A stretch of DNA of 64,000 bases from Pseudomonas ceruminis. GTDB lineage: Bacteria > Pseudomonadota > Gammaproteobacteria > Pseudomonadales > Pseudomonadaceae. The stretch covers positions 1 to 64,000 of the forward strand of contig NZ_BQHW01000004.1 in NCBI RefSeq assembly GCF_021602025.1, given 5' to 3'. Positions 1 through 10,256 of this stretch are shown here, piece after piece; position 1 is the first letter of the stretch; each line of letters opens with the position of its first letter. The notes under the pieces were generated by a model. The model saw only the letters and a program-made list of their open reading frames with translations. It ran no database searches and was not told the DNA's origin. A program made the position numbers and the translations under genes.

Positions 1-107
1 TGCGCATGTTCGCCGGCGGTGAAGTGGCGAGTATGCTGTTGGCGTTTTTTGTTCTGGTGCTGCTCGCCGACCTGCTCAGCCGCTTCTTGCGCGGGCGGTT
101 GGCATGA
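1..107 (+). CDS. ABC transporter permease, phosphonate (PhnE) type, C-terminal end only
   Basis: The gene begins before the window and its frame starts at base 3. The last 34 residues are a hydrophobic helix rich in Leu, Phe and Val followed by an Arg-rich tail, typical of the C-terminus of an inner-membrane permease. Its stop TGA overlaps the ATG of the next gene (ATGA, 104-107), so the two are translationally coupled. The next gene is a clear PhnE-type permease, so this is inferred to be the other permease of a two-permease phosphonate or phosphate-ester importer. The fragment is too short to prove the family by itself. Confidence 0.6.
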   Translation, partial: RMFAGGEVASMLLAFFVLVLLADLLSRFLRGRLA

Positions 108-871
108 ACCGGCTGGTCAATGTGCTGCTGATGGCTGCTATCGCTGCCGCGGTAGTGGCTTCATTCGGCTATCTGGAGCTGGACCTCGGTGCGCTGGTCG
201 GTCATGGCGGGCTGGGGCAGATGGCCGAGTATGCCGGACGCTTTCTGCATCCGGACCTGACGGGCGAGCACTTGCAGGCGGTGGGGCGTGGCGCCCTGGA
301 AACCTTGGCCATGTCGGGGTTGGGGACGTTGCTGGCGATGCTGCTGGGCCTGCTGTTGGCGCTGCCCGCGGCGGGGCGCTTCGGCTGGCCGTTGCAGGCT
401 GCGGCACGGGTGCTGCTCAATGCCTTGCGCGCCATTCCCGAGCTGGTGTGGGCCGCGCTGATGGTGCTGGCAGCAGGCCTGGGGCCCAATGCCGGCACGC
501 TGGCGCTGGCGCTGCACACGGCAGGGGTGCTCGGGCGGTTGTTCGCCGAGGCACTGGAGAATGCACCGGCCGAGCCGGCAGCGGCGATCCGCCTGCAAGG
601 GGGCGGGCAGTTGGCCGCGTTCTGTTTCGGCACTTTGCCCAATCTGTGGCCGCAGTTGCTGGCCTACAGCCTGTACCGCTGGGAGAACAACATCCGCATG
701 GCCAGCGTGCTTGGGCTCGTCGGGGCCGGGGGGCTGGGGCAACTGCTCTATACCACCTTGAGCCTGTTCCAGGAGGCGCAGGCCAGCACGGTAATCATGG
801 CGATGCTGGTGCTGGTGTTGCTGGTGGATGCCCTGAGCGATGTGCTGCGCCAGCGGTTCGTGCGGGCTTGA
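104..871 (+). CDS. phnE: Phosphonate-type ABC transporter permease (PhnE family)
   Basis: A 255-residue inner-membrane permease with hydrophobic segments near residues 5-25, 70-95, 108-130, 185-200 and 225-245. The cytoplasmic coupling loop at about residues 160-215 reads like PhnE: an EAA-type stretch, then LPNLWPQL, WENNIR and GLVGAGGLGQ. PhnE proteins pair with a PhnC ATPase and a PhnD binding protein to import phosphonates or related phosphorus compounds. Here the partner permease lies immediately upstream with a 4-base overlap, and the ATPase and binding protein would lie outside the window. The start is fixed by the ATGA overlap. The substrate cannot be read from the sequence; phosphite or phosphate esters are alternatives. 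Confidence 0.85.
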   Translation: MNRLVNVLLMAAIAAAVVASFGYLELDLGALVGHGGLGQMAEYAGRFLHPDLTGEHLQAVGRGALETLAMSGLGTLLAMLLGLLLALPAAGRFGWPLQAAARVLLNALRAIPELVWAALMVLAAGLGPNAGTLALALHTAGVLGRLFAEALENAPAEPAAAIRLQGGGQLAAFCFGTLPNLWPQLLAYSLYRWENNIRMASVLGLVGAGGLGQLLYTTLSLFQEAQASTVIMAMLVLVLLVDALSDVLRQRFVRA

Positions 872-909
872 AAAGCCTGCACGGGCGGCCAATTGGCCTG
901 CGCCATTGG

Positions 910-1809
910 TTAGGCAATCGGCACACTCAATTCCCCACACTGAGCCTCACGCTGCATCGATTCGAGGTTGCGCTCGATGGTCTCGCAAATGGTATCCATC
1001 TGAATCTGGTGTTCGCTGAAACGGAACGGGCTCTGCAAGTCAGTGCCAATCCGTTCGATGGCCAGCAGCATGAAGCCCACCACCGTTGACGCCAGCGGCG
1101 TGAACCAGCCCAGCGACTCGACCAGCCCCACCGGTACGATCAGGCAGAAAAGCGTAATGAACAGCCGCGGAAAGTACACGTAAGGGTAGGGTAGCGGTGT
1201 ATTGGCGATGCGCTCCATGCCGCCTTGGGCGTTGGTCAGGTCAACCAGGGTCGACTCCAGCCGCGCCAGGCGAATGCTGTCCAACCGCCCTGCCTGATGT
1301 TCCCGTGCCAGCAGCGCTGCAGAGCCGCTGAGGATATCGTTGGCGAAATTGTTCGAACGGTTGCGCCGCTCGAACTCGCCCGGTGGGATAAACGCCATCA
1401 ACTCTTCCGGGCAGGCCTCGCCCTTCAGGTGTGCCGCCAGGCAATTCACATAGGCGATGTGCCGGCGCAGCAAGGTGGCCTTCACCGGGTTCAGCCCGTC
1501 ATCGGGGTCGTCGATCAGCGTCAGCGTCTGCCGGGCGAAGCTACGTGAGCTGTTCACCAGCGCGCCCCACAAGGTGCGTGCCTCCCACCAACGGTTGTAG
1601 GCGCTGCTGTTGCGAAAACTCACCAGCACCACCAGCGCCGAACCCAGCAAGGTCAGCGGGAGCAGTGGCAGGGTGAACTTGCTGTTGAAGAACAGCATGA
1701 AGTCGATAGTGACCAGCACATCCCAGATCAGCAGCCAGAACAGCGACCAGCCGATGTAGCCGAGGGTTTTCACCACCAGCCGGTACTTGCGGGCGATCAT
1801 GTCTTTCAC
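910..1809 (-). CDS. Bestrophin-family (UPF0187) membrane channel protein
   Basis: A 299-residue protein with the bestrophin-like signature RNSSAYNRWWEAR near residues 66-78, N-terminal hydrophobic helices around residues 15-60 and a second hydrophobic pair around 205-250. Bacterial bestrophin homologues form pentameric ion channels in the inner membrane; some conduct cations rather than chloride. It is convergent with the phosphonate permease, 38 bases apart, and seems monocistronic. The start given is GTG at 1809; an ATG at 1800 (reading MIARKYRL) is an equally good alternative because neither has a strong ribosome site. Physiological role and ion selectivity are not visible. Confidence 0.85.
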   Translation of the reverse strand: MKDMIARKYRLVVKTLGYIGWSLFWLLIWDVLVTIDFMLFFNSKFTLPLLPLTLLGSALVVLVSFRNSSAYNRWWEARTLWGALVNSSRSFARQTLTLIDDPDDGLNPVKATLLRRHIAYVNCLAAHLKGEACPEELMAFIPPGEFERRNRSNNFANDILSGSAALLAREHQAGRLDSIRLARLESTLVDLTNAQGGMERIANTPLPYPYVYFPRLFITLFCLIVPVGLVESLGWFTPLASTVVGFMLLAIERIGTDLQSPFRFSEHQIQMDTICETIERNLESMQREAQCGELSVPIA

Positions 1810-2022
1810 GCGTGGGTGCCTCTAAACGGGTGGGGATGCTGGATCGGACGTCGAGGGGCGTTGAAGGTTCGGTGCGGGAGGTTGCAAGAGGTTTTGCTCC
1901 CTCCACCAGAAGAACATCCTGACGCGATTACAGGACGTTGCTGGCTTTTCCATCAGCTGGATGCAAATCGGCAGGAGCGGCCCTGTGGCTCGACAAGGCC
2001 TCTCGCCATTTCTGAGGCAGGG
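1810..2022. other. Intergenic gap with no recognised element
   Basis: 213 bases between two minus-strand genes. I see no convincing terminator with a T run, no tRNA and no good short ORF with a ribosome site. The promoter of the bestrophin gene must lie here or upstream, but I cannot pick a clear -35/-10 pair. Confidence 0.4.
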
Positions 2023-2790
2023 TTACGGCTGATTACTCAACGGCACCTCGTTGAATTTGAGTGCCTGTTCATTGTGGTTGCGTGTTTGGAAAACAAGCTT
2101 GATAGACGGCGAGCGCTTGATTTTCCTGTCGGCTTCCTGGAACTGCAGTGTCACGGTCGTCGTAACGTTACGAATCAGCTGAAACTCGCTCCAGGCGCTG
2201 TTGCGCTGCTGACCTACCCGCAACTCACTGATCTTGAGAGGCGCGCCGGCTTCGTCGAACAGGCGTGAGTCACCGCTGAACCTGAACTCGCGATCCATGC
2301 CCAAGTTGGTCAGCTGGAATGTGCAGTTGGGGTAGCTGCCGATGTTCTCGCATTCGATCAGCTCGAAGCGGACATCATCGACCACCTCGATGCGCTTGCC
2401 CAACAGGTTGCTGCCATCGTTTTCAACGATGTTCGACTGTACCTTGGCGAATTCGAAGCTTGGCTTGGCGAACTCGGTGCCGAGAACGAAAAAGGCAAAC
2501 GACAGGGCCACGATCAACACGGTGGTCAATGTGCCGCGCATTATTCTGGGGAGGTTGCGTATCTGCCAGCAGATCGACAGGCTGGATAACAACAGGAACG
2601 TGCTAACCAGCAAGACGATGTTACGCCAGTTGAGGAAGCCGAAACCGAATACGCTGGGGTCAGGTACCAGGTAGGTGATGACGGCCCACATACCGCCCAG
2701 TGCGACACCTACCCCGGTCATGACCTTTGCTACCAGCGTAGTGATCCGATTGCTGCGCGTAGAGGGCAGCGATTGCTCCATTTGGGACAT
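2023..2790 (-). CDS. Uncharacterised membrane protein with three N-terminal helices
   Basis: I do not recognise the family. The 255-residue protein has a polar N-terminus, three predicted membrane helices at about residues 20-42, 56-75 and 86-107, then a soluble domain of about 145 residues. That domain is rich in alternating hydrophobic and polar residues and probably beta-rich, and contains two Cys (in ECENIG and YPNCTF) that could form a disulfide if it faces the periplasm. The start is ATG 2790; a second Met lies three codons in. It stands alone, with 183 bases to the protease gene upstream. Base composition is less GC-rich than its neighbours, which fits a gene of the variable genome. 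No catalytic motif is seen. Confidence 0.75.
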   Translation of the reverse strand: MSQMEQSLPSTRSNRITTLVAKVMTGVGVALGGMWAVITYLVPDPSVFGFGFLNWRNIVLLVSTFLLLSSLSICWQIRNLPRIMRGTLTTVLIVALSFAFFVLGTEFAKPSFEFAKVQSNIVENDGSNLLGKRIEVVDDVRFELIECENIGSYPNCTFQLTNLGMDREFRFSGDSRLFDEAGAPLKISELRVGQQRNSAWSEFQLIRNVTTTVTLQFQEADRKIKRSPSIKLVFQTRNHNEQALKFNEVPLSNQP

Positions 2791-2926
2791 ACGAACTCCA
2801 TGTCATGCCCCTCGCGTTTGCCGGGACGGTTGATTTCAAAATGACATTATCGGTGCTGGAGGCCGCAGGGGTAAAGCGCTGATAGGGCGGCAAGGCCGCA
2901 GTGGTGCTGGCCCGCCATTGTGACTG

Positions 2927-2959
2927 GAGCGTTCGACCAGGCGGAACGCTCCGCCTGGT
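2927..2959. repeat. Two overlapping, mutually exclusive hairpins downstream of the protease gene
   Basis: An 8-base inverted repeat (2927-2934 with 2944-2951) overlaps a 9-base one (2936-2944 with 2951-2959). Only one can form at a time. They lie just past the stop of the minus-strand protease gene and probably end or stabilise its transcript, although no T run follows on the minus strand. Confidence 0.4.
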
Positions 2960-2973
2960 TCTTGAGGGGCGCC

Positions 2974-3663
2974 TCAGGGGTGGGCTGTCACTGCCACATA
3001 CCCTTTGACCGCAGCAGGCGCGGCAGTTGGCTTGCCCTTATGGGCCAAGTACTGGAAGCGTCGCCATTCCTTGTCGATTTCGCTGTACGACATGAACACG
3101 CTGACGCGCGCCTTCCCGGCCAGGTCGGGCCGGTTGCGCGCATCGATCTCAGTCTTGGGGATGAACGCAACATTGATCCCGACCACCTTGCCATCGTCGG
3201 CGAATACTGGGCCACCGGACATGCCTTTGACCATCGGGCCGTCGTGCACCGAATAGAACACGCTGCCTGGCGTGCCTTCCAGGCGCACCAGCGACGCCAA
3301 GGTCTGGCCTTTGCCCTGCACCGGCATCATCAGGCTGTTGAAGCCCACCGCAGTCACCGACTCGCCCGGTACGTACTGACGCCATAGCGGTACCTGCGTG
3401 GCCTTGTGCTTGAAGAACACCACGTCACCGAGCCCTTCATGCACCACGTTGCGCAGGAAGGGGGTGTGTTTGGCGGTCACCGCATAGTCTTCGTTCCACT
3501 GGATGGCGGTGGCCATCAACAGCATCGGCAACGGGGCACCGGAAGTGACCACGAAAGCCTGGTCGTAGACAGGATCTGACACGTAGGACGTCGGCACTCC
3601 ATTGCACCCGCTCAACAGCATCATCGCTGCCACACAGGGCACAGTTGTTTTCATGGTCTGCAC
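2974..3663 (-). CDS. Trypsin-like serine protease lipoprotein
   Basis: A 229-residue protein with a lipoprotein signal: Lys5, a hydrophobic core and lipobox LSGC with acylated Cys20. The rest reads as a small trypsin-fold protease with a full apparent triad: His66 in AVTAKH, Asp80 in GLGDVVFF, and Ser149 in KGMSGGPV, followed by the usual GKVVGINV strand. It is therefore predicted to be membrane-anchored in the periplasm or at the cell surface and active. The start is ATG 3663 (MQTMKT); Met4 is an alternative. It appears monocistronic, between an unrecognised membrane gene and tRNA-Leu. The substrate is unknown, and no PDZ domain is present, unlike DegP. Confidence 0.75.
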   Translation of the reverse strand: MQTMKTTVPCVAAMMLLSGCNGVPTSYVSDPVYDQAFVVTSGAPLPMLLMATAIQWNEDYAVTAKHTPFLRNVVHEGLGDVVFFKHKATQVPLWRQYVPGESVTAVGFNSLMMPVQGKGQTLASLVRLEGTPGSVFYSVHDGPMVKGMSGGPVFADDGKVVGINVAFIPKTEIDARNRPDLAGKARVSVFMSYSEIDKEWRRFQYLAHKGKPTAAPAAVKGYVAVTAHP

Positions 3664-3857
3664 ATAGGATTAGAAAATGGGAGCGGAACTATGGCTAAGT
3701 GATATTACGCAAACAATACTTTCTGCATATATCTGACGAATGACATCTTAGGTAGGGGCGGGGGCCATGGCCAATAGATTCACGGCATGGTTGCAGGGCT
3801 CGGGGCCGGTGGGGTGGCGTCAAATCGAGGGCGGTAGGCGGGGCAAACGTCAGGCAC

Positions 3858-3886
3858 AAAAAAACCGACCATAAGGTCGGTTTTTT
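3858..3886 (-). terminator. Rho-independent terminator of tRNA-Leu
   Basis: A 6-base GC stem (3865-3870 with 3875-3880) closes a 4-base loop and is flanked by A and T runs, so it is followed by a run of T on the minus strand. It lies 7 bases beyond the tRNA 3' end. It could work in both directions. Confidence 0.85.
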
Positions 3887-3893
3887 CTGGATT

Positions 3894-3978
3894 TGGTGCC
3901 CCGAGGGAGACTCGAACTCCCACTCCTTTCGAAAACGGATTTTGAATCCGCCGCGTCTACCAATTCCGCCATCAGGGC
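3894..3978 (-). tRNA. tRNA-Leu (anticodon CAA)
   Basis: 85 bases on the minus strand, with the acceptor stem GCCCTGA pairing with TCGGGGC and an encoded 3' CCA. The anticodon stem GCGGA/TCCGT encloses the loop TTCAAAA, giving anticodon CAA, which reads UUG. The length and long variable arm fit a class II leucine tRNA. It is divergent from queA and is followed by a strong terminator. Confidence 0.95.
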
Positions 3979-4086
3979 TAGTGGCGCGCAGTATAGAGAG
4001 GTGCCGCTGGTCGGTCAATCGGCTTTCATGGTCAATTTTCACACATTGGGCTAAACTTCCCGGCCCTGCCGAACCCGAACAACATC

Positions 4087-6266
<2,180 letters not shown>

Positions 6267-6311
6267 CTGTTCGCACCTACTAATTAAAACTTATAGCAAC
6301 TGGAGTGCCCA

Positions 6312-6647
6312 ATGAGCTTCTTGATCCCCGCCGCCTACGCGGACGCTGCTGCACCCGCCGCTGGCCCAGCCGGCACCGGCTTCGAGTGGATTTTCCTGGT
6401 CGGTTTCCTGGTCATCTTCTACCTGATGATCTGGCGTCCGCAGGCCAAGCGTGCCAAAGAGCAGAAGAACCTGCTGAGCAACTTGCAAAAAGGTGACGAA
6501 GTTGTCACCAACGGCGGCATCGCCGGCAAGATCGTCAAGGTTTCCGATGATTTCGTGGTGCTGGAAGTGTCCGACACCGTCGAACTGAAGTTCCAGAAGG
6601 GCGCCATTGCCGCGACCCTGCCTAAAGGTACGCTCAAGGCTATCTGA
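6312..6647 (+). CDS. yajC: Sec translocon accessory subunit YajC
   Basis: YajC is the small inner-membrane partner of SecDF in the holo-translocon. This 111-residue protein has one membrane helix at about residues 25-43 (WIFLVGFLVIFYLMIW), the conserved RPQAKRAKE directly after it, and a small cytoplasmic domain with GDEVVTNGGIAGKI. A CTGGAG ribosome site lies shortly before ATG 6312. It is the first gene of the yajC-secD-secF cluster, 45 bases after tgt. Confidence 0.95.
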   Translation: MSFLIPAAYADAAAPAAGPAGTGFEWIFLVGFLVIFYLMIWRPQAKRAKEQKNLLSNLQKGDEVVTNGGIAGKIVKVSDDFVVLEVSDTVELKFQKGAIAATLPKGTLKAI

Positions 6648-6670
6648 GTTACCGGTTTTTCTTTCCAGTC

Positions 6671-6689
6671 GGGGCGCGCAACGCGCCCC
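6671..6689. repeat. GC-rich hairpin between yajC and secD
   Basis: An 8-base perfect stem (6671-6678 with 6682-6689) with a 3-base loop and no T run. Being inside an operon, it more likely stabilises the yajC end or tunes secD expression than terminates. Nearly the same loop and 3' arm recur at 42349-42363. Confidence 0.5.
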
Positions 6690-6710
6690 GCGTCTTGAAC
6701 GGGCGGCGTG

Positions 6711-8573
6711 ATGCTGAACAAATACCCTCTGTGGAAATACGCACTGATCGTGTTGGTACTGGCGATCGGTTTTATTTATTCCGCTCCCAACCTTTACCCG
6801 GATGACCCGGCGGTGCAGATCAGCGGTGCCAGCTCGGCGCTGCAGGTAAACCAGGCCGACCTCGACCGCGTCAGCAAGGCGCTGGCCGATGCCGGGATCA
6901 CCGTCAAGGGCGCAAGCCTGGGCGAGAAGGGCAGCGGGCTGGTACGCCTGACCAACCAGGAAGACCAACTTCCGGCCAAGGATGTGGTGCGCAAGGCACT
7001 GGGCGATGATTACGTCGTGGCCCTGAACCTGGCCCAGACCACCCCGCAATGGTTGCGTAACGTGGGCGCAAGCCCGATGAAGCTGGGCCTGGACCTGTCC
7101 GGTGGTGTGCACTTCCTGCTGGAAGTGGACATGGACAAGGCCATGAGCGCCCGCATGAAAGTCTACGAAGGCGAGGTCAAGACCTTGCTGCGCAAAGAGC
7201 GCGTCCGCTACCGCAGCCTGCCTCAGCAGGATGGCGGCATCATGCTGGGCTTCGCTGACGATGCCACCCGCGAACAGGCACGTGCCCTGATCCGCAAGAA
7301 TTTCAATGATTTCGACCTGACCACCACCGAGCGCAACGAGCTCGCCGTGCTGCGTCTGGCGCTCACCCAGGCGAAAGTCGCCGAGATCCGCGAATACTCG
7401 ATCAAGCAGAACCTCACCACCGTGCGCAACCGTGTCAACGAGCTGGGCGTGGCTGAGCCGCTGGTACAGCGCCAAGGCGCCAACCGCATCGTGGTCGAGC
7501 TGCCGGGCGTGCAGGACACTGCCGAAGCCAAGCGCATCCTCGGCAAGACTGCCAACCTTGAGTTCCGCTTCGGTGCCGAGCCGGGTGCGTCCAAGGCCAC
7601 TACCGAAGTCTTCGAGTTCCGTGAAGGCGGCCGTTCCGCTGCCGTCGAGCGCGGCCTGATCATCACCGGTGACCAGGTCACCGACGCCCAGGCCAGCTTC
7701 GACGAGCACGGTCGCCCGCAGGTGAACATTCGCCTGGATGGCCACGGTGGCGAGTTGATGAGCCGCGCGACCCGCAGCAACGTCGGCCGCAGCATGGCGG
7801 TGATCTTCATCGAGCAGAAGCCGATCACCCGCTACGTCAAGCAGACTGTCGACGGCGTCGAGAAGGAAGTGCCGGTTCAGAGCTTCCAGGAAGAGAAGAA
7901 GATCATCAGCCTGGCGACCATCCAGTCGCCGCTGGGTAGCCAGTTCCGCATCACCGGCCTCAACGGCCAGGGCGAATCCTCTGAACTGGCCCTGTTGCTG
8001 CGTGCCGGTGGTCTGGCCGCGCCGATGTACTTCGCCGAAGAACGTACCATTGGCCCAAGCCTGGGTGCCGACAACATCACCAAGGGTGTGGATGCATCGC
8101 TGTGGGGCATGCTGTTCGTCTCGCTGTTCATCATCGCCATCTACCGCGGCTTTGGCGTGATCGCCACCGTTGCCCTGGCGGGCAACATGGTGCTGCTGCT
8201 GGCATTGATGTCGCTGCTGGGCGCAACCCTGACGCTGCCGGGTATTGCCGGTATCGTGTTGACCATGGGTATGGCGGTCGATGCCAACGTGCTGATCTTC
8301 TCGCGAATTCGCGAAGAGCTCAAAGCCGGCATGTCGGTGCAACGTGCCATCCACGAAGGTTTCAACCGCGCCTACACCGCGATCATCGACGCCAACCTGA
8401 CCAGCCTGCTGGTCGGCGGTATCCTGTTCGCCATGGGTACCGGTCCGGTCAAGGGCTTTGCGGTCACCATGTCCCTCGGGATTTTCACCTCGATGTTCAC
8501 CGCCGTCATGGTGACCCGTGCAATGGTCAACCTGACCTGTGGCGGGCGTGACATCAAGAAGCTGTGGGTTTGA
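6711..8573 (+). CDS. secD: Protein translocase subunit SecD
   Basis: SecD, with SecF and YajC, uses the proton motive force to help pull proteins across the inner membrane. The 620-residue protein has an N-terminal helix (ALIVLVLAIGFIY), a large periplasmic region with the P1 motif LGLDLSGGVHFLLEVD near residue 125, and five C-terminal membrane helices from about residue 460 (LWGMLFVSLFIIAIYRGFG, then the GMAVDANVLIFSRIREEL block). The start is ATG 6711, directly preceded by an in-frame GTG; MLNKYPLWKY is the expected Pseudomonas N-terminus. secF follows 10 bases downstream. Confidence 0.97.
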   Translation: MLNKYPLWKYALIVLVLAIGFIYSAPNLYPDDPAVQISGASSALQVNQADLDRVSKALADAGITVKGASLGEKGSGLVRLTNQEDQLPAKDVVRKALGDDYVVALNLAQTTPQWLRNVGASPMKLGLDLSGGVHFLLEVDMDKAMSARMKVYEGEVKTLLRKERVRYRSLPQQDGGIMLGFADDATREQARALIRKNFNDFDLTTTERNELAVLRLALTQAKVAEIREYSIKQNLTTVRNRVNELGVAEPLVQRQGANRIVVELPGVQDTAEAKRILGKTANLEFRFGAEPGASKATTEVFEFREGGRSAAVERGLIITGDQVTDAQASFDEHGRPQVNIRLDGHGGELMSRATRSNVGRSMAVIFIEQKPITRYVKQTVDGVEKEVPVQSFQEEKKIISLATIQSPLGSQFRITGLNGQGESSELALLLRAGGLAAPMYFAEERTIGPSLGADNITKGVDASLWGMLFVSLFIIAIYRGFGVIATVALAGNMVLLLALMSLLGATLTLPGIAGIVLTMGMAVDANVLIFSRIREELKAGMSVQRAIHEGFNRAYTAIIDANLTSLLVGGILFAMGTGPVKGFAVTMSLGIFTSMFTAVMVTRAMVNLTCGGRDIKKLWV

Positions 8574-8583
8574 GGGAGCTGCG

Positions 8584-9492
8584 ATGAAAACCATCAATTT
8601 CATGGGCGTGCGCAATGTCGCGTTCGCCGTTACCGTGCTCCTCACCGTACTGGCGCTGTTCAGCTGGTGGCACAAGGGCCTGAACTTCGGCCTGGACTTC
8701 ACCGGCGGTACGCTGATCGAGCTGACCTACGAACGCCCGGCCGACCTCAAGACGGTGCGTGCCGAGCTGGTCGACTCCGGTTTCCACGAAGCCGTGGTGC
8801 AGAGCTTTGGCGCGACCACCGACCTGCTCGTGCGCATGCCAGGGGACGACCCGCAACTGGGTAACAAAGTGGCTGCCGCCTTGCAGAAGGCCGGTGGTGA
8901 CAACCCGGCAACCATCAAGCGGGTCGAGTTCGTTGGTCCCCAGGTGGGTGAAGAGCTGCGTGACCAGGGCGGGCTAGGTATGCTCCTGGCGCTGGGTGGC
9001 ATCCTTATCTACCTGGCCTTCCGCTTCCAGTGGAAGTTCGCCGTGGGTGCGATCATCTCGCTGATTCACGACGTGGTGGTGACACTGGGTATCCTGTCGT
9101 TCTTCCAGATCACCTTCGACCTCACGGTGCTGGCAGCGGTGCTGGCGATCATCGGTTACTCGCTGAACGACACCATCGTCGTGTTCGACCGGGTGCGTGA
9201 GAACTTCCGCGTCATGCGCAAGGCCTCGCTGATCGAGAACATCAACGTCTCGACCACCCAGACCCTGCTGCGCACCATCGCCACCTCGGTTTCGACCCTG
9301 TTGGCGATCGCTGCACTGCTGTTCTTCGGTGGTGACAACCTGTTCGGCTTCTCCCTGGCACTGTTCATTGGTGTCATGGCCGGTACCTACTCGTCGATCT
9401 ACATCGCCAACGTGGTGCTGATTTGGTTGAACCTGAACAGCGAAGACCTGATTCCACCTGCCAAGACTGAAGGTGTGGATGATCGTCCGTAA
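8584..9492 (+). CDS. secF: Protein translocase subunit SecF
   Basis: A 302-residue partner of SecD. It has an N-terminal helix (FAVTVLLTVLALF), the periplasmic motif GLDFTGGTLIEL, and five C-terminal helices with the GYSLNDTIVVFDRVREN block that contributes to proton-driven movement. The start is ATG 8584 with a GAGGGAGCT ribosome site just upstream; an in-frame extension back to 8539 would overlap secD and is unlikely. It is the last gene of the cluster and is followed by a strong terminator. Confidence 0.97.
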   Translation: MKTINFMGVRNVAFAVTVLLTVLALFSWWHKGLNFGLDFTGGTLIELTYERPADLKTVRAELVDSGFHEAVVQSFGATTDLLVRMPGDDPQLGNKVAAALQKAGGDNPATIKRVEFVGPQVGEELRDQGGLGMLLALGGILIYLAFRFQWKFAVGAIISLIHDVVVTLGILSFFQITFDLTVLAAVLAIIGYSLNDTIVVFDRVRENFRVMRKASLIENINVSTTQTLLRTIATSVSTLLAIAALLFFGGDNLFGFSLALFIGVMAGTYSSIYIANVVLIWLNLNSEDLIPPAKTEGVDDRP

Positions 9493-9520
9493 GGGTTAGC
9501 CCTTGCCGTTCGGCGGCCCG

Positions 9521-9556
9521 AAAGGCGCGAGTGTTGAACTCGCGCCTTTTTTTTTG
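9521..9556 (+). terminator. Rho-independent terminator after secF
   Basis: A 12-base perfect stem (9521-9532 with 9538-9549), 5-base loop, then nine T. This is a textbook terminator of the yajC-secD-secF transcript. Confidence 0.95.
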
Positions 9557-9612
9557 CTCCAAGGCTGGGAGAAGGTGGGGTAGCCCCCCACAGGTACGGT
9601 CAGGAGGTTCAA

Positions 9613-10155
9613 GTGAACAAATCAATGCTGGTGGGTGCGGTACTGGGTGCTGTCGGTGTAACCGCCGGAGGTGCTGTGGCGACCTACAGCTTGGTGAACA
9701 AGGGCCCTGAATACGCCCAGGTCACCGACGTGCAGCCAATCAAGCAGCAGGTGAAAACCCCGCGTGAGGTCTGCAAGGACGTTGCCGTGACGCGTCAGGC
9801 GCCAGTGAAGGACCAGCACCAGATCGCAGGCACCGTGGTGGGCGCCCTGGCAGGCGGTTTGCTGGGCAACCAGATCGGTGGTGGTACCGGCAAGAAGATC
9901 GCGACCGTGGCCGGTGCGGTGGGTGGTGGCTATGCCGGTAACAAGGTGCAGGAAGGCATGCAGCAGCGTGATACCTACACCACCACGCAAACCCGTTGCA
10001 ACACGGTCAATGACATCAGCGAGAAGGTCGTTGGTTACAACGTGACCTATTCCATTGGCGATCAGGTGGGCAAGGTGAAGATGGATCGCGAGCCGGGTTC
10101 GACCATTGCGCTGGACAAGAATGGCAAGCTGATCCTCAGCGAAGCGGGCCAGTGA
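9613..10155 (+). CDS. Glycine-zipper 2TM domain envelope protein
   Basis: A 180-residue protein with one N-terminal helix (residues 5-25, AVLGAVGVTAGGAVATYSLV) and a central glycine-zipper double helix at about residues 74-115 (GTVVGALAGGLLGNQIGGG ... GAVGGGYAGNKV), then a short beta-rich tail. Glycine-zipper proteins of the YcfJ/SlyB kind sit in the envelope and are often stress-linked; a precise role is not established. The start is GTG 9613, chosen because AGGAGG lies at 9602-9607; ATG 9625 is the alternative. It is monocistronic and convergent with suhB. Confidence 0.85.
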   Translation: MNKSMLVGAVLGAVGVTAGGAVATYSLVNKGPEYAQVTDVQPIKQQVKTPREVCKDVAVTRQAPVKDQHQIAGTVVGALAGGLLGNQIGGGTGKKIATVAGAVGGGYAGNKVQEGMQQRDTYTTTQTRCNTVNDISEKVVGYNVTYSIGDQVGKVKMDREPGSTIALDKNGKLILSEAGQ

Positions 10156-10208
10156 GCTGATGTCGCCAGTGCTGGCCGCATCGCTGGCACAGGCGGCATG
10201 AAAAGTAG

Positions 10209-10246
10209 CCGCAAAAAAAGCACCCTCGCAGGTGCTTTTTTTGCGG
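10209..10246. terminator. Bidirectional terminator between the glycine-zipper gene and suhB
   Basis: A 16-base perfect inverted repeat (10209-10224 with 10231-10246) with a 6-base loop and runs of seven A and seven T inside its arms. It can end transcription from both converging genes. Confidence 0.9.
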
Positions 10247-10256
10247 CAATCGGCGC

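Noticed and set aside
3695-4042. 115-residue open frame across tRNA-Leu (reads ...DGGIGRRGGFKIRF...ESPSGHQ...)
   Set aside because: This is the familiar false translation of a leucine tRNA and its terminator; no ribosome site or protein family.
6291-8702. 803-residue minus-strand frame opposite secD
   Set aside because: Antisense shadow caused by GC-rich third positions; composition is His/Gln/Gly-rich and secD on the other strand is certain.
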